This document shows positions 24,128 through 35,993 of a stretch of DNA of 64,000 bases, piece by piece. Source of the DNA: Cryptomeria japonica (lineage: Eukaryota; Streptophyta; Pinopsida; Cupressales; Cupressaceae); contig NC_081414.1 in the NCBI RefSeq assembly GCF_030272615.1, forward strand, positions 912,149,009-912,213,008. The letters are read 5' to 3'. The notes beneath the pieces are model-generated. The model made no database searches and was not told the DNA's origin. It worked only from the letters and a program-made list of their open reading frames with translations. The position numbers and the translations under genes are program-made. Position 1 is the first letter of the stretch. Every line of letters begins with the position of its first letter.

Positions 24128-26122
24128 TATAGATAGCTAAATTGTGAGCATGTATTTAACTATAGACAAATGAATAAATAAACTTATGATATTTTTATAT
24201 GAAAATAGTTTATCATGTATGATAGCATAAGGCTATAAATATGAATAGATGGTTAATATTTTTGTATGAATGCATATTTTCATGAATACAAACATGATGG
24301 ATATGAAAAATTGGAATAAAGGGTTGGTATCATGGAAAATAGTAACTTTATCTACATTCCATGATTTATGTTAAAAATGCAACATATTGATTACTTCAAC
24401 ATGAAAAGTAACCTAATATTCTTATCATTAATCAAAAGATGATGCTAAAAATATGCACATGAATTTTTTTTGCATCGAAATAACTTTCTTTCATGTATTG
24501 ATAATGTATAAGCATTATTAAAGAATAAATCAAAATTCTAAACAATGTTAAGAATCTAACGAGTACATCTTTTGAATAGTTTCATATTTTCAATTTAAAA
24601 CATTGAATTGCATAATATAATTAAAGAGAGTTAAGATTTTAGAGTCTATTATAATTCTAGATGATTGAACTATATCACAAGTCTAAGCATGAATTTGAGT
24701 AAGGGAGAGCATCACTCGAGTGCTTTTCCTCCAACCATAGACTTGGCGGTCCCTTGCTTACCTTCCCACAAGAAGTGGCCCTACCCTTCATGATGGCACA
24801 AACACAAAATTTGGCCAAGGTTGCCATTTGAGCCTGGTGTTTGTATCCTACATAGCTCTAGTCAGTCACACAACTATAGACTCCTCCTAACTATGCATGA
24901 TTCAATGACTAGACTATGCATCTAGACATGGTGAACTAATTGGGCACAAGCAAAACTTTGTGTCACCTTGGCCAAAGGTTTTTGATGCTAATCACTTTCA
25001 AGAAGTGCAGTCAACTACTCAACCACCTCTACTTGACTTGAGTACCACAGATGCCCTATGGTTGTAATTCTAGACTTTTATCAAACTAGGTTAACAGGAA
25101 ACTTTGGGGCAAGTGTTCTCGCATACGGACATTGGCAACTGCCTTTAGTTCCTATTTCAAGAGTACATTAAGATGATGTAAACCATCTGACCATTTAACA
25201 TAAAGATTCATGTCCTAAAATACACAACAATTAAGGAGATTCTTTGTTGTTCTCAACTACTTCTTAGAACCCTATGAGTTAATTTTTAGAGCATGACATG
25301 TTATGCTCAATTACCTAAGGTCCCTTTCAAAGATTACTTGACCAAAAGAAAAGTTTGGATGGGTCAATATGTAACACTCTTTAAAGATTGCATCCCAAGG
25401 CTTACTTGTTTTCTCTTATGATTTTTGTTTACTTGTTTATGTTAAATCGTGACATACAAAGCATCCATAAGAATGCTCCTTATTCCTATATACATACAAG
25501 AAGACATTATTCTTCTTATACTAATTACTAGATTAAGAGATATATATTAATGTTTAACACTCCTATGCTAGTAATGAGATATAACAAGATTTCAGTGTTA
25601 TATTATTAACTATGATTTCAGTATTTCTTGACCGACAAGATTTCTGTCAACTTTCCATTTAGGACTATTATTGTTTCTTTGAGTATTATCAACTCAGGAA
25701 CCCGTACCTATACTGGGTTTTGCATTAAACTACAAAAAGACAGTTCTTTCTTCCTATATTACTTTCACTCTGGAAAGAACCTCTTTGAGCTGTCAATTAG
25801 CTAATTAAGAAATTAATATCAAAAGTCCTTACTCACATTTCGACTATCAAGAAAGAGAAGAACACTCTTTATTATGTCTTCTAGGTATGAATAATTCAGA
25901 AAGCTCCCAATATAATGGAAGACAAAGACCATGTTTATTGAGAAAACTAATATTCTTATCTCGGTTCAGTGCATTCTTAAGAATTGAATAGGTGAACATT
26001 GCTTATAATTAAACATATGAGTAGCTCGCTCTGCTAAATCTTTTCTTTCAGTCCATGAAAAAATTCTCATTCTTACGTTCTACTGTAACTTCCAAGAATT
26101 ATTCATAGAAACAGTATCTTAC
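24123..26122. other. No gene seen
   Basis: Two kilobases with no open frame of interest. The part 24,690-25,100 is less AT-rich than its surroundings but has no coding frame that I can read. Confidence 0.5.
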
Positions 26123-26306
26123 CTGGAAGAATTGGTAAGATCAAGTTGATCTCCTTTGAAGGCTTTTTGAATGTCCATGACTCTTCTCTAGTCTTTCCAA
26201 GTTTTGCCTCAACGTCCTTTCTCTTTGCACGGAAGAGTCGCTTTCTTCCTCTAAGAAGAATGAGAGGCGGTATTCCACAGAAAAGTAAAGGCTTTTCACA
26301 ATCCAT
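26123..26306 (-). CDS. Possible orphan first exon
   Basis: An ATG at 26,306 opens 61 codons of basic protein (MDCEKPLLFCG start; RGRKRLFRAKRKD inside). They end in a good splice donor, TTCCAG|GTAAGA, with GT at 26,122-26,121. The protein is not recognised, and no matching second exon could be identified downstream on the minus strand. It may be a chance frame or a gene fragment. Confidence 0.2.
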
Positions 26307-26740
26307 GTTAATATTGTATAAACTTTTTACATTTGATTATATGATTAATTTTTAATCATCAATGATTTAGATAACATTCCAAGATTTATTATCAGGATGT
26401 AAGAGATCAATTCATGTTCTTTGAACTCTCTTGCATTTCGATGATGGATCACAAAGTGTGATCCAAAATATTGATGGTTAAAAATTGCTCACACAATCAA
26501 ATCTAGAAACCTTATACAATATTCACTGCATTTTCAGAAGATAAAAGATATAATAATAAAAAATAACTGAACTCCACAAAGCAAGAAAAGTATCTTCTTA
26601 AACCCACAGACTCCAAACTTTCTCCCAAAAATGCCAAATCAAGAAATTGTAGCTGTAAATGAGCATAAGAAATTCATAAACAAGAGGCGATATAATTTTA
26701 TCGCATGATGATGATGTTTTAGAAATCAAGGTTGTTATAA

Positions 26741-26742
<2 letters not shown>
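26307..26742. other. No gene seen
   Basis: AT-rich spacer between the possible exon and the second TG repeat, without recognisable content. Confidence 0.5.

Positions 26743-26771
<29 letters not shown>
26743..26771. repeat. (TG)n microsatellite
   Basis: About 14 uninterrupted TG units. Confidence 0.95.
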
Positions 26772-26773
<2 letters not shown>

Positions 26774-26857
26774 TATGCATCATAGAATTGGCAAATGTAA
26801 TTTGATTAAATACATTTAAAGCCTTTTAGCCATTGGCTATGAACATAGTAAAGTTTT

Positions 26858-27010
26858 TTTCTTTTTTTTTGGTCGATAAAGGCAAACCCAAAATATTAAG
26901 TATTAAAGAGAAAATTTCAAAGTACAAAAAATATTAGCATGAGTTGATCCTTCCAGTCCACCCTTGTGACTAAAATTGAAGATAAGGACTAAATCCTGAT
27001 AGGAAATATT
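26858..27010 (-). mobile_element. Probable 3' end of a truncated LINE with poly-A tail
   Basis: On the minus strand a run ending gggtttgcctttatcgacc is followed directly by an A-rich tail (complement of the T run at about 26,857-26,872). A terminal gggtttgcc plus a short AT-rich spacer plus poly-A is typical of plant L1 3' ends. Coding LINE sequence is not present, so this is a strongly 5'-truncated copy or a SINE that shares its tail. No target-site duplication was confirmed. Confidence 0.4.
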
Positions 27011-27222
27011 TATCCTCCCTCAAAATTTTAATATAGTTCATCTTAAACTTAACAAAACTAAAGTATCTACTACCATCCTCTTATATTTTTACAAATTTCA
27101 TGAAAACTATACATAAGTTCAAATAAAAAAATGACCAAAAGAAACATATCTTTCTTTATCCACACACAGGATCAATCCATTGAAACACGTCCTCGTCCTT
27201 TGCGTCGACCATGACCACCAAC

Positions 27223-27511
27223 TCAACCCCTGCCTTGACCACGCTCGCGCCCACGACCACCCTCATTGCCATTCTGCGAGCCTGTTGGTTCTTCTTCGCT
27301 TGAGTGGGGAGAACCATTGTCTTCCGTGACAGTAAGAAATCCATTTAGGATGACAAAGTCTCTGAACACAATCTCCTTATCTGGGTCCTGAGCTTTGTCT
27401 GTTAATAATCTCCATTTTAAACAATCAACCCCCACAATGAAAATTTGTTTGCGCCTCATCAGGGCTGGCCCCCTAAGGTTGAGTAGAAAAGGATAGTAAG
27501 TAATGGTGTTG
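27223..27511 (-). pseudogene. C-terminal part of an unrecognised protein, cut by the LTR retrotransposon
   Basis: This is the downstream fragment of the reading frame that starts at 35,993. With the 8.06-kb LTR element and one copy of its 5-bp target duplication left out, codon phase continues exactly across the junction with no stop. The fragment adds 95 codons plus a stop at 27,223. It contains LLNLRGPALMRRKQIFIVG, an acidic Ser/Glu stretch (SSEEEPTGSQN) and ends in an Arg-Gly tail (GGRGRERGQGRG), a composition often seen in RNA-binding proteins. Family unknown; it could be a plant gene, a mobile-element protein or an old viral gene copy. Dead as placed because the element separates the halves. 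Confidence 0.55.
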
Positions 27512-30123
27512 TGTTGATGTGTTTTCATACACATGCGAACACCGAATAAAATACCTAAAGGTACCTTATCCTCTCTTGAACAAAGTTTCCCGAATGCTAA
27601 AGATCTCGCCGAAGGATCAATCAAGGCAACTCCAAGGTTCTTGTATGTAGGGTCTCTGCGTGTGGATAAGCTCTTCGTGGTATGATGTGATTTTGCTCGA
27701 ATCACAAGGGGACATACTTTTGACGACCTGAACGTGTGATTTGCTTTGGATATTACTAGAACGTGGAATTTCACCGGCCCTTGATTTTAAAAAAAGGAAA
27801 AAGGATAAGGGTTGGAATGGGATCTATTTCTAACACTAAAATGTAAGAACAATGAATGACCTTTGATGAAATTCTAACTAAGTCTTGCTTTAGCATCCTA
27901 GGATCATCTCCACAAGATTAGTGAGATCTTCTAAGGAAAGCTTTATGATGTTCAGATTACCGCTACAAGCATAGACACCGTCAGGTTGATGCATATCAAT
28001 GAAGAAGTGATAATTGAAGTTAAGCTGAAGCTGAATGATTCTAGTTGACTACACAAGGCAAGTTTGCAATCAACAAACTGCTAGTAGTATGGATATACAA
28101 ATTTTATCGTTGATCATACAAATTTCTTCCATTCACCTAATAACATAAAATCAAATTTGAGAAGTATAGAGACCATGCAAATTGTTGAATAGACCCATAG
28201 AATTCACCATTTCTTCAATGAAATTTACAAGTTTTTTTTGCAACAATATCTTGGCAACAATCTTTGCCTTCTCTTTCTACTCTACTCTAACTATTTCCTA
28301 CTCTCTGATTATTCACTATTAGCTAACTATTCACTGACTATTAACCTTTTACAAATGAGGAGCCATGGTTTTATATGGAGAACCCTTTACAAACAAACGA
28401 CTCTGATTGACTTAGAACCAATGGCTAGGATTACAAGATAGAAACCCTAATTAGGGTTTGTTACAACAAACTTCCTTAGCTAATTAGAAAATTACATTTT
28501 AGGAGTGAGCACCAATAAGAAGCAGGGGTAGGTACATCAAAGTTTGTGCCGCCTCCGGTAAATTAGGTACATTGAATCTGGTCATGCTGAGGTGGACCAA
28601 TCCGACTGGAAGAATGATGACTGGGATGCCACCTTGTCTAACGCTGGTGACTTGGTTGATCCTCTTCTTTGTCTCAATTTGATCAATGGTGTACCTCTTT
28701 TACTCCCAAGTCCTTGATGAGGCTTTCTTATCGTCAAGTCTTCCTTCTCAGGTAGCATACCTTGCCTTGAAGTGTTGGCAAAGCCTTTCTTTGTCATCTT
28801 GTGGTAGAATGAGGTCTTGAGGCTAACTTGAACTTCTTGAACACCCCTGGTCTTCCAACGCTTCAAAGCACCTTGAATCCTCCCTTTTTGCATGTGGAAC
28901 GTCCTTGATGATGATGGACTGGAAGAGGTTGTCCTTGTCCTGACTTGGTCTTCTTTCATCTACAAAACCAACCAAAAGGTGATTAAGGACACATAATGAA
29001 TTCATTCTAACATAGCATTTCCTACCTTAAATCATCAACAAGAAGACATTAAAATGAAGCTTGCTCAAGATTCTCCCCAGGGACAGGCCCCATAAAATTT
29101 TGCCCTGGACCTTGGCCAAGGACAAGACCTATTTGGGATTTTCGCCCTGGACCCTCTGGAAGGGTTAGGAGCGAAATTCCTACTTGGGCTCATTTCTCAC
29201 CTTTTTCCTCCCTTTCTTGGCTTGAACATGACTTTTAGGCCTCCTCCTACCATCATCAAGTAAAATTGCTCTCAAAGTGACATTTATTTCAAAGTCTAAG
29301 TGAGAAAATAAGGCCATTCAAGAATTTTGCTCTGGACCCTTTGGAAGGGTCAAGAGCGAAATTCATATTTAGGCTCAAATCTTGACTTCATTTCTCACAT
29401 TTCTTCATCCAAACAAGTGTTTTGTCCTCAATAATGCCTGGGAATGAGTTAGTTCTAAGTTTGGGTCAAAGTAGAATGTCTTATGGAGAATTTCTCTCTG
29501 GACCCTTTGGAAGGGTCAGGAGTGAAATTGAAATTCGCTTTGGACCCTTTGGAAGGGTCAGGAGCGAAATTTGACATATAACATTTAAGTATAAGTGACA
29601 TTTCCTTATATCTTTCTTCTTTCTTATACTTTAAGTTATATTCCATATATACTGTCAGAATGTTTGAGAGTGGTTTCAGACCTCCAGGAGTTATAATGCA
29701 AAATCTAGTTTTTGGAGGATTCTTCAATTTTCCAGACAGTCAAATTTCAGGATCAAGATGACATTCCAGACTTGGCCAAATTTCAGGGCATTTGAAGATC
29801 AAGATGGCATTCTAGACTTCATCACTCACCAACTTGACCTAACTCAGACCTTCAAAGAGGATATTCACTCACCAAGCAAGACACAATTAGCAACAAGAGC
29901 AAAACCAAGCCCTAAGGAAGACTTTCAAACAAACCCTAACCCGAAGCATCCACTGACTCACCTTTAGCTAAAACAGAGCCTGCTATCTTAGTGATCCCTA
30001 TGGAAAAACTCAGAATGCAAAGGCTAACAGAGAAAACCCTAAAAGACCTAGAAAAAACCCCAAAAAGCAAAAAAGGTAGGGGTCCCCATTTGCAATGGGG
30101 CGATGTGTGAATATGTCACAACA
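27512..30123 (-). repeat. LTR (3' LTR in the inferred orientation), 2,612 bp
   Basis: Direct repeat partner of 33,298-35,569 and about 340 bp longer. The extra length lies around 29,160-29,540, where the ggaccctttggaagggtc motif occurs four times (about 29,147, 29,332, 29,498 and 29,539). The other LTR has two, which suggests loss or gain by recombination between motif copies. Confidence 0.9.
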
Positions 30124-31292
30124 TCTAGCGCTACCTTGAATAAATGTTCCTGAACATTTCAGAGATAAAGACTCAATTGACACTTAGAACCTCCAAAAAA
30201 TTCAACCCAACTTATCAAGAGATTAGAAAATATACTCAAAACGAAAGGAGAATCCTTAACCTGATCAAGATACCTAGTCTTTGATTACCTAGGTGTGTGC
30301 AAGTGTATTCATTCCTCTCAATAAGACAACTATGACTTTCAGGTTCCCTTGTGATTGGCTACATAGTATATCTAAACTTCATAAGCATCCTGGACATAGC
30401 CTTGCTACCAGTCAGACGTCTATAGTCTCGACGAGGTTATCGCCGCAATCTCACGAACATTGCTCCATTGCCAGCCGAGCGTCCATAGCCCCGATGGAGT
30501 TACTCGCATATTCCCATTAGCTAATTTTGATATTTCATTTCATTTCATTTTTTCTTGATTTTTTTTTCTCTTTCATTTTCTCATCTTTCCCTGTTGATAT
30601 TGCTTTTATCATTCCGTCAATTCCTTTGGCTCGTAAGCAGTGAAGCTTAATAGGGTTTGAGGATTGTGGTGGTGCTGAAGCCAGATGCTATATTTTTCAC
30701 TAATCACAACTTTGCCTGAAAACCATAATGACTCGGAGTCTATTAATGTGTAATGATATAGTAATCAACAGATGTTGGCATCAAGACACAGAAAGTGATT
30801 CCCTTCCAAGTCAAGCACAAGTCCTGATCAGATGATAAAGCTGAAGAAGAACAACCTCGGACTCAAAGCACTTTATGAATAGATATCTAAGAAATGAGTC
30901 TAACATAAGATCCAGGATATTGCCAGAGTGTGAGAAACAACACAGACGCCTTTCTCACAAGATGGAGGCTCCCACTCAGGACACCTAAACTAAAGCAATG
31001 ACCGACCCAAAAGAAGTCTAAGCTAAAGTGCACACCAAAGAGAAAACTATCTAAAGAAAGAAAACAATCGAACTACCTGAGCCACTCAGGATCCTGAGTC
31101 AAATGACTCAAAGCAGATTAAGAACAAGGCTCAAAAGACCTCTAATCTAAAACACACGAAAGGAAAACCTACTCTAAACCTATATACAAGACTCCCAGAC
31201 TCAACACAACTCAAGGAAGAGAAATATGTACATGTCTTTACATGATTTCTCAGGCTGTGCAACAGGAGCATGACAAAAGTGATGGTTCTCAG

Positions 31293-32714
31293 TCAAGAAA
31301 ATTCATCCTTAAATACAAAAAAGCAAACTCTCACCATGCATTTCTCATACTCAAGCAAGTTTTCACTTAAAATGACCAACTGGGGTAATTCATTAGGACC
31401 ATGATCAATCCAGATGCAAGTTGATTTCCCAAAATTCCCATAATCAAAATCATAATAACTTTCAAGGCTAGGATTAAGGAAAGAGACAACCTGACATATT
31501 TTAGGCTCAGAAGGAACTGCATTGTCGGGAGCGAGGTCACCTGCTGCTTCAGGAGGTCGCCATTGATGATGAACCATTCCACGAGCATTCACAGTGTGTT
31601 GATCTTGATTAGGAAGTTCCTCTTGAAACAAGCTCAACGCCCCTTCGAATAGCTCAACATTCTTTGTTTTCATTGAGGTATCTTGCATAAACCAAGCATC
31701 TTCATCGAACTTTGTGAGCATATCGTCAAAAACAAAGCACTCCCTAATGGATTGAGCCTCAAACATTTCCTCTAGTTGATCAAAGATAATCTCAGGTGTT
31801 GTCTCATTCTCGAGCAATGTCTCGGGAGGTCGCAATTGATGATGGATTGCATCACTCACCATAGCTTGTTTATCTTGAATTTTTTTTGGCAATGATTCCA
31901 CTTGTGCTTCCTCTATATGGTCCTTCAGTGCTTCCTCAAATAGTATGATGGTGATGAAATCTTTAAGTGCCCCTTTGAATTGTTCTTCATACCTGGGCTC
32001 ACTTATGATGATTTGTATTTCTTTGTTCAACATCTCAACTTGATTGTCTTCTTCAAGGATGCTATTTTAAACCTCCTGCAATTCAATCTCAAGGATCTCC
32101 TTTTGTAGCATAAACAAGAATTCTTTAAGGAATGAGTCATCTTCTCCTTTAATTGCTTGTTCAACTCTTGGATCTTCCTTTATCATTGTTTGAGTAATCT
32201 CGACTAATTCTTCAACTTTTGTTTCATGGTATTCCTTTTCAGGTGCAAGGCATGGCGAGCTATCCATACATTGATCATCAAGTGTATTTGTATCATCAAT
32301 CTACAACTGGTCCTTTTCACAATCAGATGCTGGAGCAATGTCCTTTTCATAGGTTCTCCTAAATTCAACTACAAGATGTGCACCCCAAGATCTGTTCACA
32401 ATACACTCTTCCTCAGACAAAGTTGGCATTCCAAATTGATTTCTGACTTGATTGATGGCCATTTCACATACCGAGCAAGTAAATTCGGAGTGAGGTACTT
32501 TATGAATCCTACACCACAAAGGAATTAATATGTTCTCTAAACGCATTTCACCATTCAAATTAAGCTGACTCTCAATCATCCACAAGAAGCTTAGAAGAGG
32601 ATCTTTGGTTTCTGGGACACTGAAATTGCTTCTTCTGCCTCTAGTCTGGAGACATCCCAAAAGAAGATCTTTCCCCACGTTGCCGATTCTATCCTTGATA
32701 AGTATTTCAAGCAA
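31293..32714 (-). pseudogene. Unrecognised internal ORF of the LTR retrotransposon
   Basis: A minus-strand frame of about 470 codons with two in-frame stops (at 32,301 and 32,067); upstream of 32,714 it continues to 32,866 in another frame. It has a Cys pair in FTCSVCEMAINQ, a long acidic middle part (EDNQVE, EEALKDHIEEAQVES) and the phrase HHQ(L/W)RPPE twice (near 31,830 and 31,560), pointing to an internal duplication. It has no zinc knuckle, protease, RT, RNase H or integrase motif. Elements of this size with long LTRs and no pol are known in plants as LARDs; their internal frames are usually of unknown role. Located wholly between the LTRs. Confidence 0.5.
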
Positions 32715-33275
32715 TGCATTTCATCATGTTTATCTGTCTTGTGGATTTGACACTGCCCTGGCCTTGCAAATTTGGACAATCTGCATGGATAAAGTTGTGT
32801 ATCTAATCTCCACCAAAGTTGAAGAAAATCAACTTGTTTCTCCTCATGAAACTGTTGCCGCTCCATTGAGAAATCTTACTTTTTTTATTTTTTTGGATTT
32901 TCTATTTTTCACTTTTTTTGGATTTTTTTGTTTTTTTTTAAAACTTTTTTTTGTTGGATTTTCAGGAATAAGAAAGATCTTGAATATCTCAGATTCAAAT
33001 TGAAATCTCAACAGGTTCCAGTTGTGCAAAGCTCTTCCTTTCTTTGCAAGTCCAATTGATGACTCAGGGATCACCTCCCTTCTCTGTACCACCTTCGTCG
33101 ACTGTTGAAGATGACTTTCCACTAATCTTCCTTGGATTCAAGAGTTCGCATTCGCTATCAGGCACTACTAATTTTGTTGAGCGTGGGAGAAGGATGAAAA
33201 GTCCTTAAAATTACTCCCCCAAACAAAAATTGATAAAATCTGGATATCAGTTGTTCATGTGTTTATCGCGAACAT

Positions 33276-33293
33276 GCCCTCCTTCTAGTGCCA
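33276..33293 (-). promoter_or_regulatory. Candidate primer-binding site of the LTR retrotransposon
   Basis: Immediately inside the inferred 5' LTR, after a 4-5 base spacer, the minus strand reads TGGCACTAGAAGGAGGGC. Plant primer-binding sites start with TGG, the complement of the tRNA CCA end. I cannot assign the tRNA. No comparable TGG start lies inside the other LTR, which supports minus orientation. Confidence 0.45.
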
Positions 33294-33297
33294 ATTC

Positions 33298-35569
33298 TGT
33301 TGATGTGTTTTTCATGCACATGCAAACACAAAATAAAATACCTAAAGGTACCTTATCCTCTCTTGACCAAAGTTTCCCGACTGCTGAAGATCTCGCCGAA
33401 GGATCAATTGAGGCAACTCCAAGGTTCTTGTATGTAAGGTCTCTGCGTGTGGATAAGCTCTTCCTGGTATGATGTGATTTTGCTGGAATCACAAGGGGAC
33501 TTACTTTCGACGACTTGAACGTCTGATTTGCTTTGGATATTACTAGAACGTGGAATTTCATCGGCCCTTGATTTTGAAAAAAGGAAAAAGGATAAGGGTT
33601 GGAACGAGATCTATTTCTAACACTAATAATGTAAGAATAATGAATGACCTTTGATGAAATTATAACTAAGTCTTGCTTTGACATCCTAGAATCATCTCCA
33701 CAAGATTAGTGCGATCTTCTAAGGAAAGCTTTATGATGTTCAGATCACCGCTACAAGCATAGACACCGTCAGGTTAATGCATATCAATGAAGAAGTGATA
33801 ATTGAAGTTAAGCTTAAGCTGAATGATTCCAGTTGACTACACAGGGCAAGTTTGCAATCAACAAACCGCTAGTAGTATGGATATACAAATTTCATCGTTG
33901 GTCATACAAATTTCTTCCATTCACCTAATAACATGAAATCAAATTTGAGAAGTATAGAGACCATGCAAATTGTTGAATCGACCCATAGAATTCACCATTA
34001 CTTCAATGAATTTTACAAATTTGTTTTGCAACAATATCTTGGCAACAATCTTTGCCTTCTCTTTCTACTCTACTCTAACTATTTCCTACTCTTTGACTAT
34101 TCACTATTAGCTAACTATTCACCGACTATTAACCTTTTAAGAATGAGGAGCCAAGGTTTTATATAGAGAACCCTTTACAAACAAATGACTCTGATTGACT
34201 TAGAACCAATGACTAGGATTACAAGATAGAAACCCTAATTAGGGTTTGTTACAACAAAATTCCTTAGCCAATTAGAAAATTACATTTCAGGAGTGAGGAC
34301 CAATAAGAAGCAGGGGTAGGTACATCAAAGTTTGTGTCGCCTCCGGTAAATTAGGTACATTGAATCTGGTCATGCTGAGGTGGACCAATCCAATTGGAAG
34401 AATGATGACTGGGATGCCACCTTGTCTAACGCTTGTGACTTGGTTGATCCTCTTCTCTATCTCAATTTGATGAATGGTGTACCTCTTTTACTCCCAAGTG
34501 CTTGATGAGGCTTTCTTATCGTCAAGTCTTCCTTCTTCAGTAGCATATCTTTCCTTGAAGTGTTGGCGAAGCCTTTCTTTGTCATCTTGTGGTAGAATGA
34601 GGTCTTGAGGCTAACTTGAACTCCTTGAACTCCCCTGGTCTTCTAATGCTTCAAAGCACCTTGAATCCTCCCTTTTTGCATGTGGAACGTCCTTGATGAT
34701 TATGGACTAGAAGAGGTCATCCTTGTCCCGGCCTGGTCTTCTTTCATCTGCAAAACCAACCAAAAAGTGATTAAGGACACATAATGAATTCATTCTAACA
34801 TAGCATTTCCTACCTCAAATCATCAACAAGAAGACATTAAAATGAAGCTTGCTCAAGATTCCCCCCAGGGATAGGCCCCATAAAATTTCGCCTTGGACCC
34901 TAGCCAAGGACAAGACCTATTTGGGATTTTTGCCTTGGACCCTCTGGAAGGGTCGGGAGCGAAATTGAAATTCGCTTTGGACCCTTTGGAAGGGTCAAGA
35001 GTGAAATTTGACATTTTGGTCTCTCCGTCAGGATTCATATATGGAATATAACATTTAAGTATAAGTTCTTATACTTTAAGTTATATTCCATATATACTGT
35101 CAGGATGAATAAGGGTGGTTTTAGACCTCCAAGAGTTATAATGCAAAATTTAGTTTTTGGAGGATTCTTCAATTTTCCAGACTTAGTCAAATTTCAAGAT
35201 CAGGATGACATTTTAGACAGCCAAATTTTAGGGCATTTGAAGATCAGGATGACATTCCAGACTTCATCACTCACCAACTTGACCTAACTCAGACCTTCAA
35301 AGAGGATATTCACTCACCAAGCAAGACACAATTAGCAAGAAGAGAAAAACCAGGCCCTAAGGAAGACTTTCAAAGAAACCTTAACTCGGAGCATCCACTG
35401 ACTCACCTTTAGCTAAAACAGAGCCTGTTGTCTTAGTGATCCTTCTGGCAACACTCTGAATGCAAAGGCTAACAGACAAAACCCTAAAAGACCTAGAAAC
35501 AAACCCCAGAAAGCAAAAAAGGTAGGGGTCCCCATTTGCAATGGGGCGATGTGTGAATACGTCACAACA
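33298..35569 (-). repeat. LTR (5' LTR in the inferred orientation), 2,272 bp
   Basis: Direct repeat partner of 27,512-30,123. In the minus orientation it starts TGTTGTGAC and ends near CAACA. It carries two copies of a ggaccctttggaagggtc-type hairpin motif (near 34,937 and 34,975) against four in the other LTR, and a long palindrome at 35,037-35,096. Confidence 0.9.
35037..35096. repeat. Palindrome inside the LTR
   Basis: tatggaatataac...taagtataag is followed after two bases by its near-complement cttatacttta...gttatattccata, giving a hairpin stem of about 25 bp. The other LTR has the same two arms further apart (about 29,573-29,652), separated by about 30 extra bases. Confidence 0.8.
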
Positions 35570-35993
35570 TGTTGCCAGGTTCATTAATCACATCAAGGTC
35601 CCCAGGCCTTAGAATTCTAGAGCCATGCAAGTCACATTTCATGACCCTATCTAATCCCCCTAGCAATTCGGGCTTAAATAATTCAGACACAAGCACTCTA
35701 CTCTCGAATTTGGAAACACCATCATCATGAAGGGAGGCCACAAATCTTGAGGAAATTTGCATATTGTCTCTATAATACTCCCTTTGATCCAAATGACCCT
35801 GTCCAAGAATCATTTTTGCAGCCACTATGACCAGAGGGTTTACGGTGCAGAGGATATGTTTTAATCTCAAGTCCGTGATTTCTTTGAAGTTGCACTTATG
35901 GTTGGGGCTTGTCAAGGATATCAGAGTGTCCACTCCAAAACATGCAACCGGGTCTAGAAATTCTCTGATGATGAACCTTGAGGAACTTGCCAT
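35570..35993 (-). pseudogene. N-terminal part of the same unrecognised protein
   Basis: The ATG at 35,993 begins MASSSRFIIREFLDP; a further in-frame start 23 codons upstream cannot be excluded. About 140 codons run without a stop to the insertion point (35,575, inside the target duplication). Visible segments are HILCTVNPLVIVAAKMILGQ, which is hydrophobic, and RILRPGDLDVIN. No signal peptide and no known domain. Together with 27,511-27,223 it makes an intronless frame of 235 residues. A short intronless frame in DNA full of repeats may be of mobile or viral origin, but I see no diagnostic motif. Confidence 0.55.

Larger units (their letters stand above)
27512..35569 (-). mobile_element. LTR retrotransposon without pol (LARD-like), 8,058 bp, complete with target duplications
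   Basis: Two long direct repeats (27,512-30,123 and 33,298-35,569) both begin TGTTGATG and end GTCACAACA, giving the TG...CA ends with a 5-bp inverted TGTTG/CAACA. The element is flanked by TGTTG on both sides (27,507-27,511 and 35,570-35,574), a perfect 5-bp target duplication. The 3.17-kb interior has no protease, RT or integrase; it holds one interrupted minus-strand frame, so the element must have relied on enzymes from elsewhere. Minus orientation is inferred from that frame and from a TGG-starting primer-site candidate next to the 33,298 end. Over the first ~265 aligned bases I count about 17 differences between the LTRs by eye, so the insertion is not recent. Confidence 0.9.

Noticed and set aside
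27512..27774. Apparent N-terminus of a 183-residue protein continuing into 27,223
   Set aside because: The first half is LTR sequence (also present at 33,298-33,560); only the part below 27,512 belongs to the disrupted frame.
28582..28959. 125-codon minus-strand frame
   Set aside because: Lies within the LTR, basic and Ser-rich without a domain, and is not kept open in the other LTR.
30612..30627. ttccgtcaattccttt, identical to a universal small-subunit rRNA stretch (reverse strand)
   Set aside because: Only 16 bases match; the flanks do not follow rRNA, so it is probably chance inside the retrotransposon.
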